From Paraburkholderia podalyriae (GTDB taxonomy: Bacteria > Pseudomonadota > Gammaproteobacteria > Burkholderiales > Burkholderiaceae), in contig NZ_VZQQ01000008.1 of the NCBI RefSeq assembly GCF_014397785.1, forward strand, positions 1 to 64,000: a stretch of 64,000 nt of DNA, given 5' to 3'. Numbering within the stretch: the first letter of the stretch is position 1; every line of letters begins with the position of its first letter. Below the pieces are notes generated by a model that was given only the letters and a program-made list of their open reading frames with translations, was not told where the DNA came from and did not search any database. Made by a program: the position numbers and the translations under genes. Of the stretch, positions 16,868 to 27,473 are shown in pieces.

Positions 16868-17237
16868 TTGGAGATGCGCCCTCGGGCCAGGACCATCAAG
16901 TTGTCCATACAATCACGTCCCGGCAACGCAGCTTTCGTGCCGCCGCCGCCCGACGAGGTGTTGGAGTGCATGAGCAAACTCGAACTGTTTCTGCACGACC
17001 AGCCCCAAACGACGCCCGCGTTGGTCAAGGCTGCTCTTTCACATGTTCAGTTCGAGACCATCCACCCGTACCTCGATGGCAATGGCCGACTGGGACGTTT
17101 GCTGATCACTTTATTGCTATGCGAGCAGCAGGTACTGCGCGAACCGATGCTGTATCTCAGCCTCTACTTCAAATCCCATCAGCTACAACAGTTACATCGA
17201 GATCATGAACCGGGGCACCGAGCTTCCCGGGGCATAA
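16868..17237 (+). pseudogene. Fic-family (Fic/DOC) protein fragment
   Basis: Residues from 16910 to about 17185 align with the core of Fic AMP-transferases: GNAAFVPPPPDEVLECMSKL, then ALSHVQFETIHPYLDGNGRL, then LREPMLYLSLYFKSH. The catalytic Fic motif HPYLDGNGRLGR is intact. The usual N-terminal ~150 residues (Fic_N and linker) are missing, and homology stops at ~17185, so the C-terminal helical/wHTH part is gone too. The frame runs on to 17341 as nonsense over the end of the neighbouring gene. It is a truncated relic divergent from a small basic protein, possibly once a toxin-antitoxin-like pair. Confidence 0.8.
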
Positions 17238-17305
17238 GAGCGCCAATCAACAAAAAGTCCGCGATCTGCCCCGACGGAAGACCACCTGACGACAGCGCAG
17301 CCGGA

Positions 17306-19281
17306 TCAAGAATCGATGCGCACCGACACGCCGGTCGATGAATAGATGGGCGTCGCCTTATGGCCGTCGACCGTGATCGTCGTGAACTGCTTCGTCGTGC
17401 CATTGCCGTCGATCAGATCGATGGTGTCGCCGACCTTGGGCGCATAACCGTTCACCAATTTCACGTGTAGCGTGCCGCCGGCGATGGTCAACTGATTGCC
17501 AACGCGCAGATGGCCGGCGCCGTTACCGTCGATGTCGAGTTCGAGCGTCGTGCCGGCGAGCTGCGTGTACTTGCCGGCGATGGACACGGGCGAAGACGCA
17601 GCAATGGTGACGCCGCCCGCTCCCACATACACGTCGCCCGTGCCGAACGCATTCGGGGAATCGGCCTCGAGCACACCGCCGCTGACCTGGGAACCGCCCG
17701 ACCAGCTGTTGTTGCCGCCGAGCTTCAACGTACCGCTACCCTGAAGCGTCAACTTCCCAGCACCCGATATATCGTTGCGCCACAGATCCGACGAGTTGAA
17801 TCCGCCTTGGGACGCATCCATCGAAACGATGACGCTGCCATCGAACGCACCGTATCCGTCCCCGGCTGCGAACATGTTCAGGCGGCCCCAACCTTCCGCA
17901 TCATCCATGACGGGATAGCCGGAAGGCAGCTCGGTCGTTTTGAGCACCACGCGGCGCTGGGCAGCGCTCAGATACGGAAAGCGCGTCTCCAGTAACACTT
18001 CCGCACCCTTCGGCACGACGGGAGGCGCATTGGTGGATTCGATCGGAGCGAAGCCGAACGTCATACGGCGAGTGAAATCAGCTTTGTTCGTTGCATAGTC
18101 GGCGAAGCGGTCCGTCGCTGTCGTGCCGGAGTGGGCGAAAGCAGCGAAGGTCGTCGAATTGGTGTTCGTCGATTGCATCAGCGCTGCGTGCGCCTGGCTA
18201 AATGCGCCGCTCTTCAACGTGGCGTTGTTCGGATCGGAAAGATTCGCAGCAGTCGCTGCAAGCGCAAACATTCGACCAGAAATGACGTCGAGCGGCGAAT
18301 GCATACCGGCGAAAATGCGATTTTCGCCAAGTTCGAGGCCGCGGCTTGCCATCTCCTGGAACCGCTCCGGCAGCACGTAGGCCATCGTCATCGCATCGCG
18401 CATGGCCTCCGCCTGGTGACCGCTGATATATCCGCCATCGGTCGAGGGTGTGGTGCTCTCGGCAGGCACCAGAGTCGGATCTACCACGACACTCGTGCTC
18501 CAGCGGTATGGCCGCGCGTATTTGTAGAAGCGCTTGGCCGGCTCGGTGGACGCGTTGTTGCCCATGTTGTTGAGCAGGTCGACAACCTGGCCGAAATTGG
18601 TGTTGCCGCCACTGCTGCCGACGCCGATGTTGTTGCCGCTGTCGTTGTACAGAACCGTCGTTGCATTCGCCGGAATCGACGTAATCGTCGTGGTCTGCTG
18701 CGCCGCCGCGCGCCACGCACCGGTGAGCGGTCCCATGCCATCGGTCACGCTATAACCCTTGCCGCGCCGGTCGTCGTAGTAGGCTGCATCGGCCTGTGCC
18801 TGAGTTCGGTTGGTCGTTTCGGTGACCACGAATTGAATGTTTGCAGCATGGACGGCGCTGTTCACGACAGCCCCACCCGGCGTGCCGTCATTCGGTAGTC
18901 CAGTCCACGTGGACTGCACGACAGCCGGAAAGGAACCATTGGCGGTGGCGGACACGCCCGCGTCGACAATCTCGGTCAACGGTTGCCAGATGTCGAGGAA
19001 TCGCGAGACGACACGCACACCCGCATTCGTGGCGAGCGTCGCATATCTCGCATCGCCGCGCTGGTTGGTCGCAATCGTGTCGACGAACGCGGGCACGTCG
19101 GGGATTGCAGCGTTGTCGACAAAACCGGGGTCGGCAGGGGCGCCGGGATCGAGGCCGTCGCCGTCGAAGTATTCGACGCCGTCGGCGTAGGAGAATCATT
19201 GCTACCACCGCACGCGGCGAGTACCGCAACGCTTGCGAGCACCGTGAGTCGCAGCGCGAAAGGAACGCGAAAATGACGCAT
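17306..19281 (-). pseudogene. PAP2-type acid phosphatase lipoprotein with autotransporter-like C-terminal repeat, frameshifted
   Basis: Two frames together make one ~655-aa protein. The start (19281) encodes a lipoprotein signal, VLASVAVLAACGG, then a Ser/Thr linker. The body continues in another frame from about 19195 (YADGVEYFDGDGLDPGAPA) to the stop at 17306. The catalytic PAP2/vanadium-haloperoxidase-like motifs are in the body: GGYISGHQAEAMRDA and RIFAGMHSPLDVISGR. The last ~150 residues carry a passenger-associated repeat (LTLQGSGTLKLGGNNSWSGG) and beta-rich segments. Joining the frames needs a one-base loss (or two-base gain) near 19195; no homopolymer is present there. Unless this is a sequencing error, secretion of the enzyme is lost. 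It would otherwise be an exported phosphatase. Confidence 0.75.
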
Positions 19282-19413
19282 GACGTGGCTTTGTTGTGGT
19301 TGTCAGTGGCGTCGGATTGTGCGGGTCAATTATGACGGCATTGTTGCGAGTTATTGCGCGATATCGGATATCGTGGCGCCTTTCGCAGTAGCGGACGACC
19401 GTATCGCGCGAGC

Positions 19414-19521
19414 TTAAAACCAACCTTTTACCGTCGCCACTCGCCACACGACAAACATGACGAGGCCTACCGACGCAGCGGTCAACAGAATGGGCTCAAT
19501 GGAGCGCAACAGTTTCTTCAT
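19414..19521 (-). CDS. Possible 35-aa single-pass membrane microprotein
   Basis: ATG 19521 to TAA 19414 encodes MKKLLRSIEPILLTAASVGL followed by a hydrophobic stretch and VKGWF: a basic N-terminus, one ~20-residue membrane helix and a short tail, the layout of bacterial membrane microproteins. There is no convincing ribosome site upstream, so translation is uncertain. The rest of 19282-19926 has no other gene I can support; it must hold the promoters of the phosphatase and peroxiredoxin genes. Confidence 0.35.
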   Translation of the reverse strand: MKKLLRSIEPILLTAASVGLVMFVVWRVATVKGWF

Positions 19522-19926
19522 ATCGATGTAGGCAAATGTCGACGGCAGGCTACGCCCGCAACCTTAACAACCGCTTATCCCGTTTTCGAACAGCGGGGCG
19601 GACTGGACGATCGAACGGTCTGATCAAATCACGGCCCGGTAAATCTGTGCGCTATCGCACACACGGCGGCGCGTGCAATGTCCATGATTTACCGATAAAC
19701 GGATTCCTCGAAGCCGTGGTCCGGCTGTGGCCCGCCGGGACCGATTTCGACGGGTATCGACATGGGTTGGCGCATAACGCGCTATATTTGAAGTCTCACT
19801 GCGCGATGCGGCGATGCTCTACTTGCCGCGCGAGCAATCCCCGAGATTATCCGGGCCCGTGTTGGACCGTTGCAGACAGGCCTCGCTCGGGTCTTCCGCT
19901 TAACCACGACTTCACAGGACGGCAAT

Positions 19927-20583
19927 ATGTCACTTCGTATCAATGACGTCGCGCCCAATTTCACCGCGCGCACCACACAAGGCACCATCGATTTCCACGA
20001 CTGGATCGGCGACCAATATGCGATCCTGTTCTCTCACCCGAAAGACTTCACGCCGGTTTGCACGACCGAACTGGGCTACATGGCGAAGATCGAGCCGGAG
20101 TTCACCAAGCGCAACGCGAAGCTGATCGGGTTGTCGGTCGATCCGGTCGAAGACCACGAAAAATGGGTCGCGGACATCGAGGAAACCCAGGGCGCAACAG
20201 TTAAGTACCCGATGATCGGCGACACCGATCTCGCGATCGCCAAGCTGTACAACATGCTGCCGGCCGACGCAGGCGACACCAGCGAGGGCCGCACCGCCGC
20301 GACCAACGCGACCGTGCGCTCGGTTTTCATCATCGATCCCGACAAGAGGATCAAGCTGACCCTGACCTACCCGATGAGCACCGGCCGCAACTTCGACGAA
20401 ATCCTGCGCGCGCTCGATTCCATCCAGCTCACCGCGAAATACAAGGTCGCCACGCCGGCCAACTGGAAGCAGGGCGAAGACGTGATCATCACGTCGGCTG
20501 TCAGCAACGAAGAGGCGCAGCAGACGTTCCCTGGTTTCAAGACCATCAAGCCGTATCTGCGCACCACCAGGCAACCGGGTTGA
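19927..20583 (+). CDS. 1-Cys peroxiredoxin (Prx6 type)
   Basis: A 218-aa thiol peroxidase reducing H2O2 and organic hydroperoxides in the cytoplasm. The peroxidatic cysteine is C45 in HPKDFTPVCTTELG. The Prx6 features are the SVDPVEDHEKW helix, the extended C-terminal dimerisation domain and the ending KPYLRTT. No resolving cysteine is present. ATG 19927 follows ACAGGAC. It is followed 56 bp downstream, across a strong hairpin, by the persulfide dioxygenase gene in the same direction, so the two probably form a peroxide/sulfane-sulfur stress pair. No OxyR-type site could be identified by eye. Confidence 0.92.
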   Translation: MSLRINDVAPNFTARTTQGTIDFHDWIGDQYAILFSHPKDFTPVCTTELGYMAKIEPEFTKRNAKLIGLSVDPVEDHEKWVADIEETQGATVKYPMIGDTDLAIAKLYNMLPADAGDTSEGRTAATNATVRSVFIIDPDKRIKLTLTYPMSTGRNFDEILRALDSIQLTAKYKVATPANWKQGEDVIITSAVSNEEAQQTFPGFKTIKPYLRTTRQPG

Positions 20584-20595
20584 TAGGTGTGGCAC

Positions 20596-20615
20596 GGCGG
20601 CCGTTTGCGGCCGCC
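20596..20615 (+). terminator. GC-rich hairpin between peroxiredoxin and persulfide dioxygenase genes
   Basis: Perfect 8-bp stem GGCGGCCG/CGGCCGCC with loop TTTG, no T run. It may attenuate read-through or stabilise the upstream message rather than fully terminate. Confidence 0.5.
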
Positions 20616-20639
20616 TCGCCGATTTTCCGAGGGATACCG

Positions 20640-21707
20640 ATGATTTTTCGTCAGCTGTTCGATCCTGTTTCGTCCACCTATACGTACCTGCTCGGCGACA
20701 GCGGCGAGGCGGTGCTGATCGACCCCGTCTACGAACAGGTGCCGCGCGATCAGGCGCTGCTGCGCGAACTGGGCCTATGGCTGCGCACGACGCTCGATAC
20801 CCACGTGCACGCCGACCACGTAACCGGCGCATGGCGCATGCGTTTGCGTTGCGGCAGCGAGATCGCGCTTGCCGCGGTCGTCGAGGCGAAAGGCGTGACG
20901 CGACCGCTCGCGCATGGTGATCGGATCGACTTCGGCACGCGTCATCTGAGCGTGCGCGCAACGCCTGGCCATACGAACGGCTGCCTGACCTACGTGCTCG
21001 ACGATCAGAGCATGGCCTTTACCGGCGATAGCCTGCTGATTCGCGGCTGCGGCCGCACCGATTTCCAGCAAGGCAGTCCGCAGCAGTTATTCGCGTCCGT
21101 GCGCGAGCAGATCCTGTCACTGCCGGACGACTGCCTGCTTTATCCCGCGCACGATTATCGCGGCATCACGGTGACGAGCGTGAGCGAGGAGCGACGCTTC
21201 AATCCGCGCCTGGGCGGCGATGTCGACGTCGGCGATTTCGCCGGGTATATGAACAACCTGAATTTGCCGCACCCGAAGCAGATGGCGGTCGCGGTGCCCG
21301 CAAACATGCGTTGCGGGCAGCCGGAAGGCAGCGCCGCAGTTGCGACCGAAACGCCGGACTGGGCACCGTTGACGCTGCGCTTTAGCGGCGTGTGGGAAAT
21401 CGAGCCGATGGCGCTGCTCGAGCATGGCGCGGCGCTTCAGATCGTCGATGTGCGCGAGGCGCCGGAGTTCATCGATCGTTTGGGTCATTTGCCCGGCGCG
21501 AAGCTGGTGCCGCTGTCGCAATTGACAGGGCGGCTCGATGAACTGGATCGCGAGCGGCCGGTGGTCGCGGTGTGCCGCTCCGGCGTGCGCTCGGCTCAGG
21601 CGAGCGTGTTGTTGACGAAGGCCGGGTTCGGCAAGGTGGCGAATCTTGCCGGTGGGATGCTGCGGTGGAGGACGGAGGGGCTGCCGGTTGCGTCGGATAG
21701 TGTTTGA
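20640..21707 (+). CDS. Persulfide dioxygenase-rhodanese fusion
   Basis: A 355-aa bifunctional enzyme of sulfide/thiol detoxification. Residues 1-~240 are an ETHE1-like metallo-beta-lactamase-fold persulfide dioxygenase: the metal motif is H55-x-H57-x-D59-H60 (THVHADH), with H111 (ATPGHTNG) and D130 (FTGDSLL). It oxidises glutathione persulfide to sulfite. Residues ~255-355 are a rhodanese domain with active-site loop CRSGVR (C312), moving sulfane sulfur between thiosulfate or persulfide and glutathione. This fused architecture is known from Burkholderia phytofirmans. ATG 20640 follows GAGGGA. The N-terminal half keeps all iron ligands, so it is probably active. Confidence 0.93.
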   Translation: MIFRQLFDPVSSTYTYLLGDSGEAVLIDPVYEQVPRDQALLRELGLWLRTTLDTHVHADHVTGAWRMRLRCGSEIALAAVVEAKGVTRPLAHGDRIDFGTRHLSVRATPGHTNGCLTYVLDDQSMAFTGDSLLIRGCGRTDFQQGSPQQLFASVREQILSLPDDCLLYPAHDYRGITVTSVSEERRFNPRLGGDVDVGDFAGYMNNLNLPHPKQMAVAVPANMRCGQPEGSAAVATETPDWAPLTLRFSGVWEIEPMALLEHGAALQIVDVREAPEFIDRLGHLPGAKLVPLSQLTGRLDELDRERPVVAVCRSGVRSAQASVLLTKAGFGKVANLAGGMLRWRTEGLPVASDSV

Positions 21708-22061
21708 AGGTCGTCGTCGAGTTCAGGATCGAACCGCGTACACCGGCCGCATAGGCGAGACCATGTAATGTCAGGCGGCATTCGCTGACACCCATCGGCC
21801 ATCGAACGACATGCCACGGGCGGCCGGACGTTACGCCGGCTGCTATGTCCGCATCACTGTGTCGGGCGATCTTCCGACCATGCGCTGGCGAGTGGTGCGC
21901 GCCTTCACACCTGCGGCGCAGGCACCCGTGGGTCCAATCATTCTGCGCCAATCGAGCCATACTCGCTCGCGCGGCTTTCGCCAGGACGTCGATTGTCGAT
22001 CCGCACCCGATTCGTTCGTCGTATTGATGAACCGATTGGGTTCGTTGACCGGGAGCACATC
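21708..22061. other. Intergenic region, no gene recognised
   Basis: About 350 bp between the dioxygenase and the dihydrofolate-reductase-like gene. Open frames here show no family features. It presumably holds the promoter of the latter; no terminator is obvious. Confidence 0.5.
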
Positions 22062-22679
22062 ATGCGCAAGCACATCGTTTCCATGTTCGTTAGCCTGGAT
22101 GGCGTCACTCAATCCCCCGGGGCGCCCGACGAAGATGCCAGTGGTGATTTTCGCCTGGGCGGCTGGACCGTGCCGTACGCTGACGAAGCGATCGGCGCAA
22201 GTGTGCGCGATCTGCTCGCGCAGCCGTTCGAGTTGCTGCTAGGGCGTTGCACGTACGACATATTCGCGTCTTATTGGCCACATGTGCCGGCCGAATCACG
22301 CAGCCGCGGCATTGCCGACCAGTTCAATCCGGTCCGCAAGCACGTGGCCACGCATCGATCCGATACGCTCGATTGGCACAACAGTCATGCGCTGCAGGGC
22401 GATCTTGCCGATGCGATACGCGCGCTAAAACTTCAGGACGGTGCCGATCTGGTGACGTTCGGCAGTGGCGACATGGTGCGCCAACTACTGGCGGCGGGCC
22501 TCGTGGATGAACTCCGGCTTCTGATTTACCCCGTCATTCTCGGGCGCGGCAAACGTCTGTTCGGCCACGACGCACTAGCGTCCGCCTTCACGCTGGCACA
22601 CGTGACGAGCACGCCCGGCGGCGTGCTCGTCACCCGCTACACGCGTGACGGCGAGGTGCGAACCGGAGCGTTCGAGTAA
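22062..22679 (+). CDS. Dihydrofolate reductase family protein (RibD C-terminal-like)
   Basis: A 205-aa protein with the RibD C-terminal/DHFR-like fold common in stress and resistance contexts. Family features: the start RKHIVSMFVSLDGVTQSPGA, LLGRCTYDIFASYWP, the nucleotide-binding stretch ADLVTFGSGDMVRQLLAAGLVDELRLLIYPVILGRGKRLF, and a C-terminal strand pair. It probably binds NADPH; the substrate is unknown and it is unlikely to be the cell's folate enzyme. ATG 22062 follows ACCGGGAGC. It stands alone, convergent with the broken LysR gene. Confidence 0.88.
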   Translation: MRKHIVSMFVSLDGVTQSPGAPDEDASGDFRLGGWTVPYADEAIGASVRDLLAQPFELLLGRCTYDIFASYWPHVPAESRSRGIADQFNPVRKHVATHRSDTLDWHNSHALQGDLADAIRALKLQDGADLVTFGSGDMVRQLLAAGLVDELRLLIYPVILGRGKRLFGHDALASAFTLAHVTSTPGGVLVTRYTRDGEVRTGAFE

Positions 22680-22715
22680 GCGCGAAGCTTCGGTTCGGCG
22701 TTTTCAAACAGAGTC

Positions 22716-23659
22716 CTACTTCTTCCTCACGTCCCGCGCTCGCCTGCCACTCGCCGCCGTATCCGCGAACAGATCGATCACGACCTCGCGCAGCCAGCGA
22801 TTGCCCTCATCCTGATGGACCCGCTCGTGCCACAACAAGTGGATCGGCGCGGCGGGCAGCGTCATCGGCAGCGCGCTCAGGCTCAGCGAGAACGGCGTGG
22901 CCAACTCCAGAGCGAGGCGCTCGGGCACCGTGGCGATCAGATCGGTCCGTTGCAGGATGTAGCCCACGCTCATGAAGTGCGGCACCGTCAGTCGCACCTG
23001 ACGCCGCACGCCGCGTCGTTTCAGCCACTCGTCCACCTGACCGTGGCCGGTGCCGGCCGACACGACCACCAGATGCTCGGCTTCGCGCCATGCGGAAAGC
23101 GTCAGCGGGGCGTCCTCGAGTGGGTGGCCGCGTCTGAACAGACAGACGTAGCGCTGATCGAACAGGCGCCGCTGATAGAACCCCCCTTCAACTGCGGCAA
23201 CAGACCGATCGCCAGATCGACGCGGCCGTCGGCCATCTCGTTGCTCAGGTTGACGCTCGTATTGCGGACTGTATTCATGGCGACGCCTGGCGCGACGCGC
23301 GACAGTCGTTCGAGCAGTGCCGGCAAAAACACGACTTCGCCGATATCGGTCATACCGATCGTCATCGTTCGCATCGCGCGCAGCGGATCGAAGCCCGTCA
23401 CCGGATTGAGCGCGGCGTGCAAGGTGGCGAGCGCCTGCGAGACCGGCTCCGCGAGACGCTGCGCGAACGGGGTAGGAACCACACCGCCCGGCGCCCGGAC
23501 AAACAGCGGATCGCCGAGCAGGCGGCGCAGCTTCGCGAGCGCGTTGCTGACGCCTGGCTGGCTCATGTTCATTTGCTCGGCGACGCTCGCCACGCGCCGC
23601 TCCTGCATCAGCCGCTGGAACAGCAACAGCAGATTGAGATCGAGATCGTTCAGTTCCAT
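22716..23659 (-). pseudogene. LysR-family regulator, frameshifted in a G6 tract
   Basis: The first 160 residues (start MELNDLDLNLLLLF, helix-turn-helix SVAEQMNMSQPGVSNALAKL) form a normal LysR DNA-binding domain and the first lobe of the effector domain, ending AIGLLPQLKGG. The rest (FYQRRLFDQRYVCLFRRGHP to the stop at 22716) is in another frame. The switch falls exactly at six consecutive G residues on the coding strand (23182-23187). Adding one G restores a 314-aa protein of standard length. It is divergent from the flavin monooxygenase at 23783, the usual place for its activator. It could be a true mutation, phase variation by slippage, or a sequencing indel. Confidence 0.85.
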
Positions 23660-23782
23660 GAATCCTGCGTGACCCAAGGTCATTCATTTCAGTGATGAAG
23701 GAGATTCATTTCATCTTATTGAGCAATGAAGGTCTAGTGCTGAAAATACCGACACGATAAACCCTATATCGGAGACACAATC

Positions 23783-25000
23783 ATGAGTGGAATGGATCTG
23801 AGCATCGCGATCGTCGGCGCCGGCATCGGCGGCCTTACGCTGGCGCTCGCGCTACGCGAACATGGCATCGATGCGCAACTCTACGAGCAGACCGACGAGT
23901 TGCGCGAGGTGGGCGCGGCAGTCGCACTGTCGGCCAACGCGACGCGTTTTTACGAGCGCATGGGGCTACGCTCGGCGTTTGCGAACGTGTGCGCTGAAGT
24001 ACCCGGGCTCATCTATCGTGACGGCCGCAGCGGCAGCGTCATTGGCCATCATCGCGGCATGCCCAGCTATCGCGAACAGTTCGGCGGCTCGTACTGGGGC
24101 GTTCATCGCGCCGATCTGCAGGCTGTGCTGTCGGAGGCGGTCGGTCTCGGGCACATCCAGCTTAGCCATCGGCTGGTCGATCTCGTGCAGCATCCCGATC
24201 GCGTGAGTCTCGCGTTCGACAACGGTCGGCGCATCGACGCCGATCTCGTGATCGGCGCCGACGGCGCACGCTCGATCACGCGACGCTGGATGCTCGGCTA
24301 CGACGACGTGCTGTATTCCGGTTGCTCGGGCTTTCGTGGCATCGTGCCGGCCGAGCGCATGGAGCTGTTGCCCGATCCGGACACGATCCAGTTCTGGGTC
24401 GGACCCGGCGGCCACCTGCTGCACTATCCGATCGGCGACAGGGGCGATCAGAACTTCCTGCTGGTCGAGCGCCATCCGTCGCCGTGGCCGTCGCGCGACT
24501 GGGTCATGCCGTCCACCGAAGGCGAGCAACTGCGCCTGTTCAAGGACTGGCATCCGGCCGTCGTGCAGATGATCACGGCGGTGCCGATCAGTCAGCGCTG
24601 GGGCCTGTTTCACCGTCCGCCGCTTGGCCGCTGGAGCAAAGGTCGCGTGACGCTGATCGGCGATGCCGCGCATGCGCTCGTGCCGCATCACGGTCAGGGC
24701 GCCAACCAGTCGATCGAAGATGCCGTGGTGCTGGCCGCGCAACTGGCCAAGGCGGGCCCTGGCAATTGGCGGGAAGCGCAGGAAGCCTACGAGCGTCTGC
24801 GCCGGGGCCGCACGCGCAAGGTGCAGTTCGCGTCGATCAGCACCGCGGACGTGCTGCATCTGCCGGACGGGCCCGCCGCGCAGGAACGCAACGCGCGGCT
24901 AGCGGCGCGCGACAGCATGCTGCATCACCTCGACTGGATTCACGATTTCGACGCGCTCGCGCAAGAGCCGAGCGAGCGGCAAGGGGGCACGTGGCTTTGA
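23783..25000 (+). CDS. FAD-dependent aromatic monooxygenase (salicylate / 3-hydroxybenzoate hydroxylase type)
   Basis: A 405-aa group A flavoprotein hydroxylase. The FAD/NAD(P)H motifs are intact: GAGIGG at 12-17, the DG motif VIGADGARS near 160, and the GD motif VTLIGDAAHALVPHHGQGAN near 290, followed by the substrate-domain C-terminus. It hydroxylates a phenolic acid using NAD(P)H and O2. Sequence flavour is close to salicylate 1-hydroxylase and 3-hydroxybenzoate 6-hydroxylase, but the substrate is not determinable here. It is controlled in all likelihood by the divergent LysR gene, which is frameshifted. ATG 23783 follows CGGAGACACAATC. Confidence 0.9.
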   Translation: MSGMDLSIAIVGAGIGGLTLALALREHGIDAQLYEQTDELREVGAAVALSANATRFYERMGLRSAFANVCAEVPGLIYRDGRSGSVIGHHRGMPSYREQFGGSYWGVHRADLQAVLSEAVGLGHIQLSHRLVDLVQHPDRVSLAFDNGRRIDADLVIGADGARSITRRWMLGYDDVLYSGCSGFRGIVPAERMELLPDPDTIQFWVGPGGHLLHYPIGDRGDQNFLLVERHPSPWPSRDWVMPSTEGEQLRLFKDWHPAVVQMITAVPISQRWGLFHRPPLGRWSKGRVTLIGDAAHALVPHHGQGANQSIEDAVVLAAQLAKAGPGNWREAQEAYERLRRGRTRKVQFASISTADVLHLPDGPAAQERNARLAARDSMLHHLDWIHDFDALAQEPSERQGGTWL

Positions 25001-25486
25001 GCCTCTCCATGAGGCTTCGATAGGGAGGTGTTGGCCGCACGCTGATGCGAGGCACCGCTCTGCAGAACGACGCGCGCGTTAATGCGTCAACCGACGCGGT
25101 GCGGGCGGAATCGGGTTAGGCATCCGTAAGAACGAACGAGTATTTTTCACGAGCTGTCTCTCCTTGCAGTCAAACCCGCTTCGAAAGACTGGTTGGCGTG
25201 TGGCAGCCGCTAGCGCGACGCGCGTACACGGTCTATATCATCCATCCGCCGGTCCTCGTCGCCGTCGCGTTGACGTCGTGCTGCGATACTTTTCGCCGGA
25301 GACCCGGCGCGTCGTTCCCATTGGTGAAATGTCGAATACGACAGCATGGACCTTGTAGGTCGGTCGGATCAACTTGCGCCTGCAATCCGGGGAACTGGGC
25401 GCCGGTCACAATTACACTGGCGGCCGCGCGATTTGAGCGCTCTATGCTTGCGCTGAGTCGCGGCTGATCGTCATTTTTACTGGCTG
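25001..25486. other. Region without intact gene
   Basis: Contains only the small acyltransferase remnant annotated at 25198-25275. Otherwise no coding signal, and no inverted repeat or T run strong enough for a terminator. Confidence 0.5.
25198..25275 (+). pseudogene. Acyltransferase-3 family relic
   Basis: About 25 codons reading LARRAYTVYIIHPPVLVAVA, which matches the C-terminal membrane helix signature (SYxVYIIHPPVLV) of integral-membrane acyltransferase-3 (OafA/YrhL) proteins. Nothing of the rest of the gene is recognisable on either side, so it is a deletion scar. Confidence 0.6.
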
Positions 25487-25816
25487 TTAATGGCCGGCCG
25501 GCGACACCACGCTCGGGGTCGCCAGCGTGTTGTTGGTCTTAGGAGCGGGGCCGTTGTAAGTCGCCGAGTTGCTGTCGTTGCTCGGCAGGCCCGAGTTCGG
25601 CGCCTTGGCGCCCATGCCCGCGTCCGAGTTCGTGGTGCTTGGCATGCCGTAGCCGCCCGTCGTCGAACCGTTCATCTGGTTCGACGGGCTAGCCGTGCTG
25701 CCAGCAGTGCCAGTCGAACCGCTGCCGCTTTGGCCCCCGGCCGCCTGCGCATATGCGCCGCCCGACATCGCGAGTGCGGCGATGGCCGCGACTAATGTGA
25801 TGGTTGCCTTGCTCAT
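25487..25816 (-). CDS. Small exported Gly/Ser/Asn-rich protein
   Basis: A 109-aa protein with a clear Sec signal peptide (KATITLVAAIAALAMSGGAYA, probable cleavage after AYA). The mature part is low complexity: Gly, Ser, Thr and Asn make up most residues (GGQSGSGSTGTAGSTASPS), with no cysteine and no domain I recognise. ATG 25816 lies behind a very strong AGGAGGGG ribosome site; a longer upstream frame is rejected. Such proteins are common in Burkholderia and often stress-regulated, but I assign no function. Confidence 0.75.
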   Translation of the reverse strand: MSKATITLVAAIAALAMSGGAYAQAAGGQSGSGSTGTAGSTASPSNQMNGSTTGGYGMPSTTNSDAGMGAKAPNSGLPSNDSNSATYNGPAPKTNNTLATPSVVSPAGH

Positions 25817-26210
25817 GATCCGCCCCTCCTTGATTGGACTGGAAGATAGACGCAGACAGTGACCGCCTGCGCTACATGGAGGGCCGCAATCACCGTGCCG
25901 CGTGTCCTGATCCTGACAGAAACGACCTGCGTCGCAGTGAGCCGCTTTCGTTCGCGTCTGGCAGATCAAACGCAGTCGCTCGCCTCACGCAGGTCACGTC
26001 GTCAATGGCGCGCTTACACTTTTTGGGCCGCGCGTATGGAATAGTCATGCCTCGTGTTCGTTGCGTACCCATTGCTTTTATCCGAACGAGAGCAGCCATT
26101 GCCGCCGCACGAAATCTCCCGCGAAATAGGCCCCTCTGCACCGGAATAAACCCCGCATCGTCCTCGTTCACTGACCGTTATGTCTTCTGGGCAGCACAAG
26201 GAGTACGGTC
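25817..26210. other. Divergent intergenic region
   Basis: About 390 bp between two divergently transcribed genes for exported proteins. It should carry both promoters. No structured RNA or coding frame was supported. Confidence 0.5.
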
Positions 26211-27416
<1,206 letters not shown>

Positions 27417-27423
27417 CGCCGGG

Positions 27424-27453
27424 CGGGCGAGGCGGGTGCACCGGCCTCGCCCG
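27424..27453. terminator. Bidirectional terminator hairpin
   Basis: Perfect 10-bp arms CGGGCGAGGC/GCCTCGCCCG with a 10-base loop, placed between convergent genes ending at 27416 and 27474. Confidence 0.65.
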
Positions 27454-27473
27454 GACTTTCGAGGGCCCGGATA

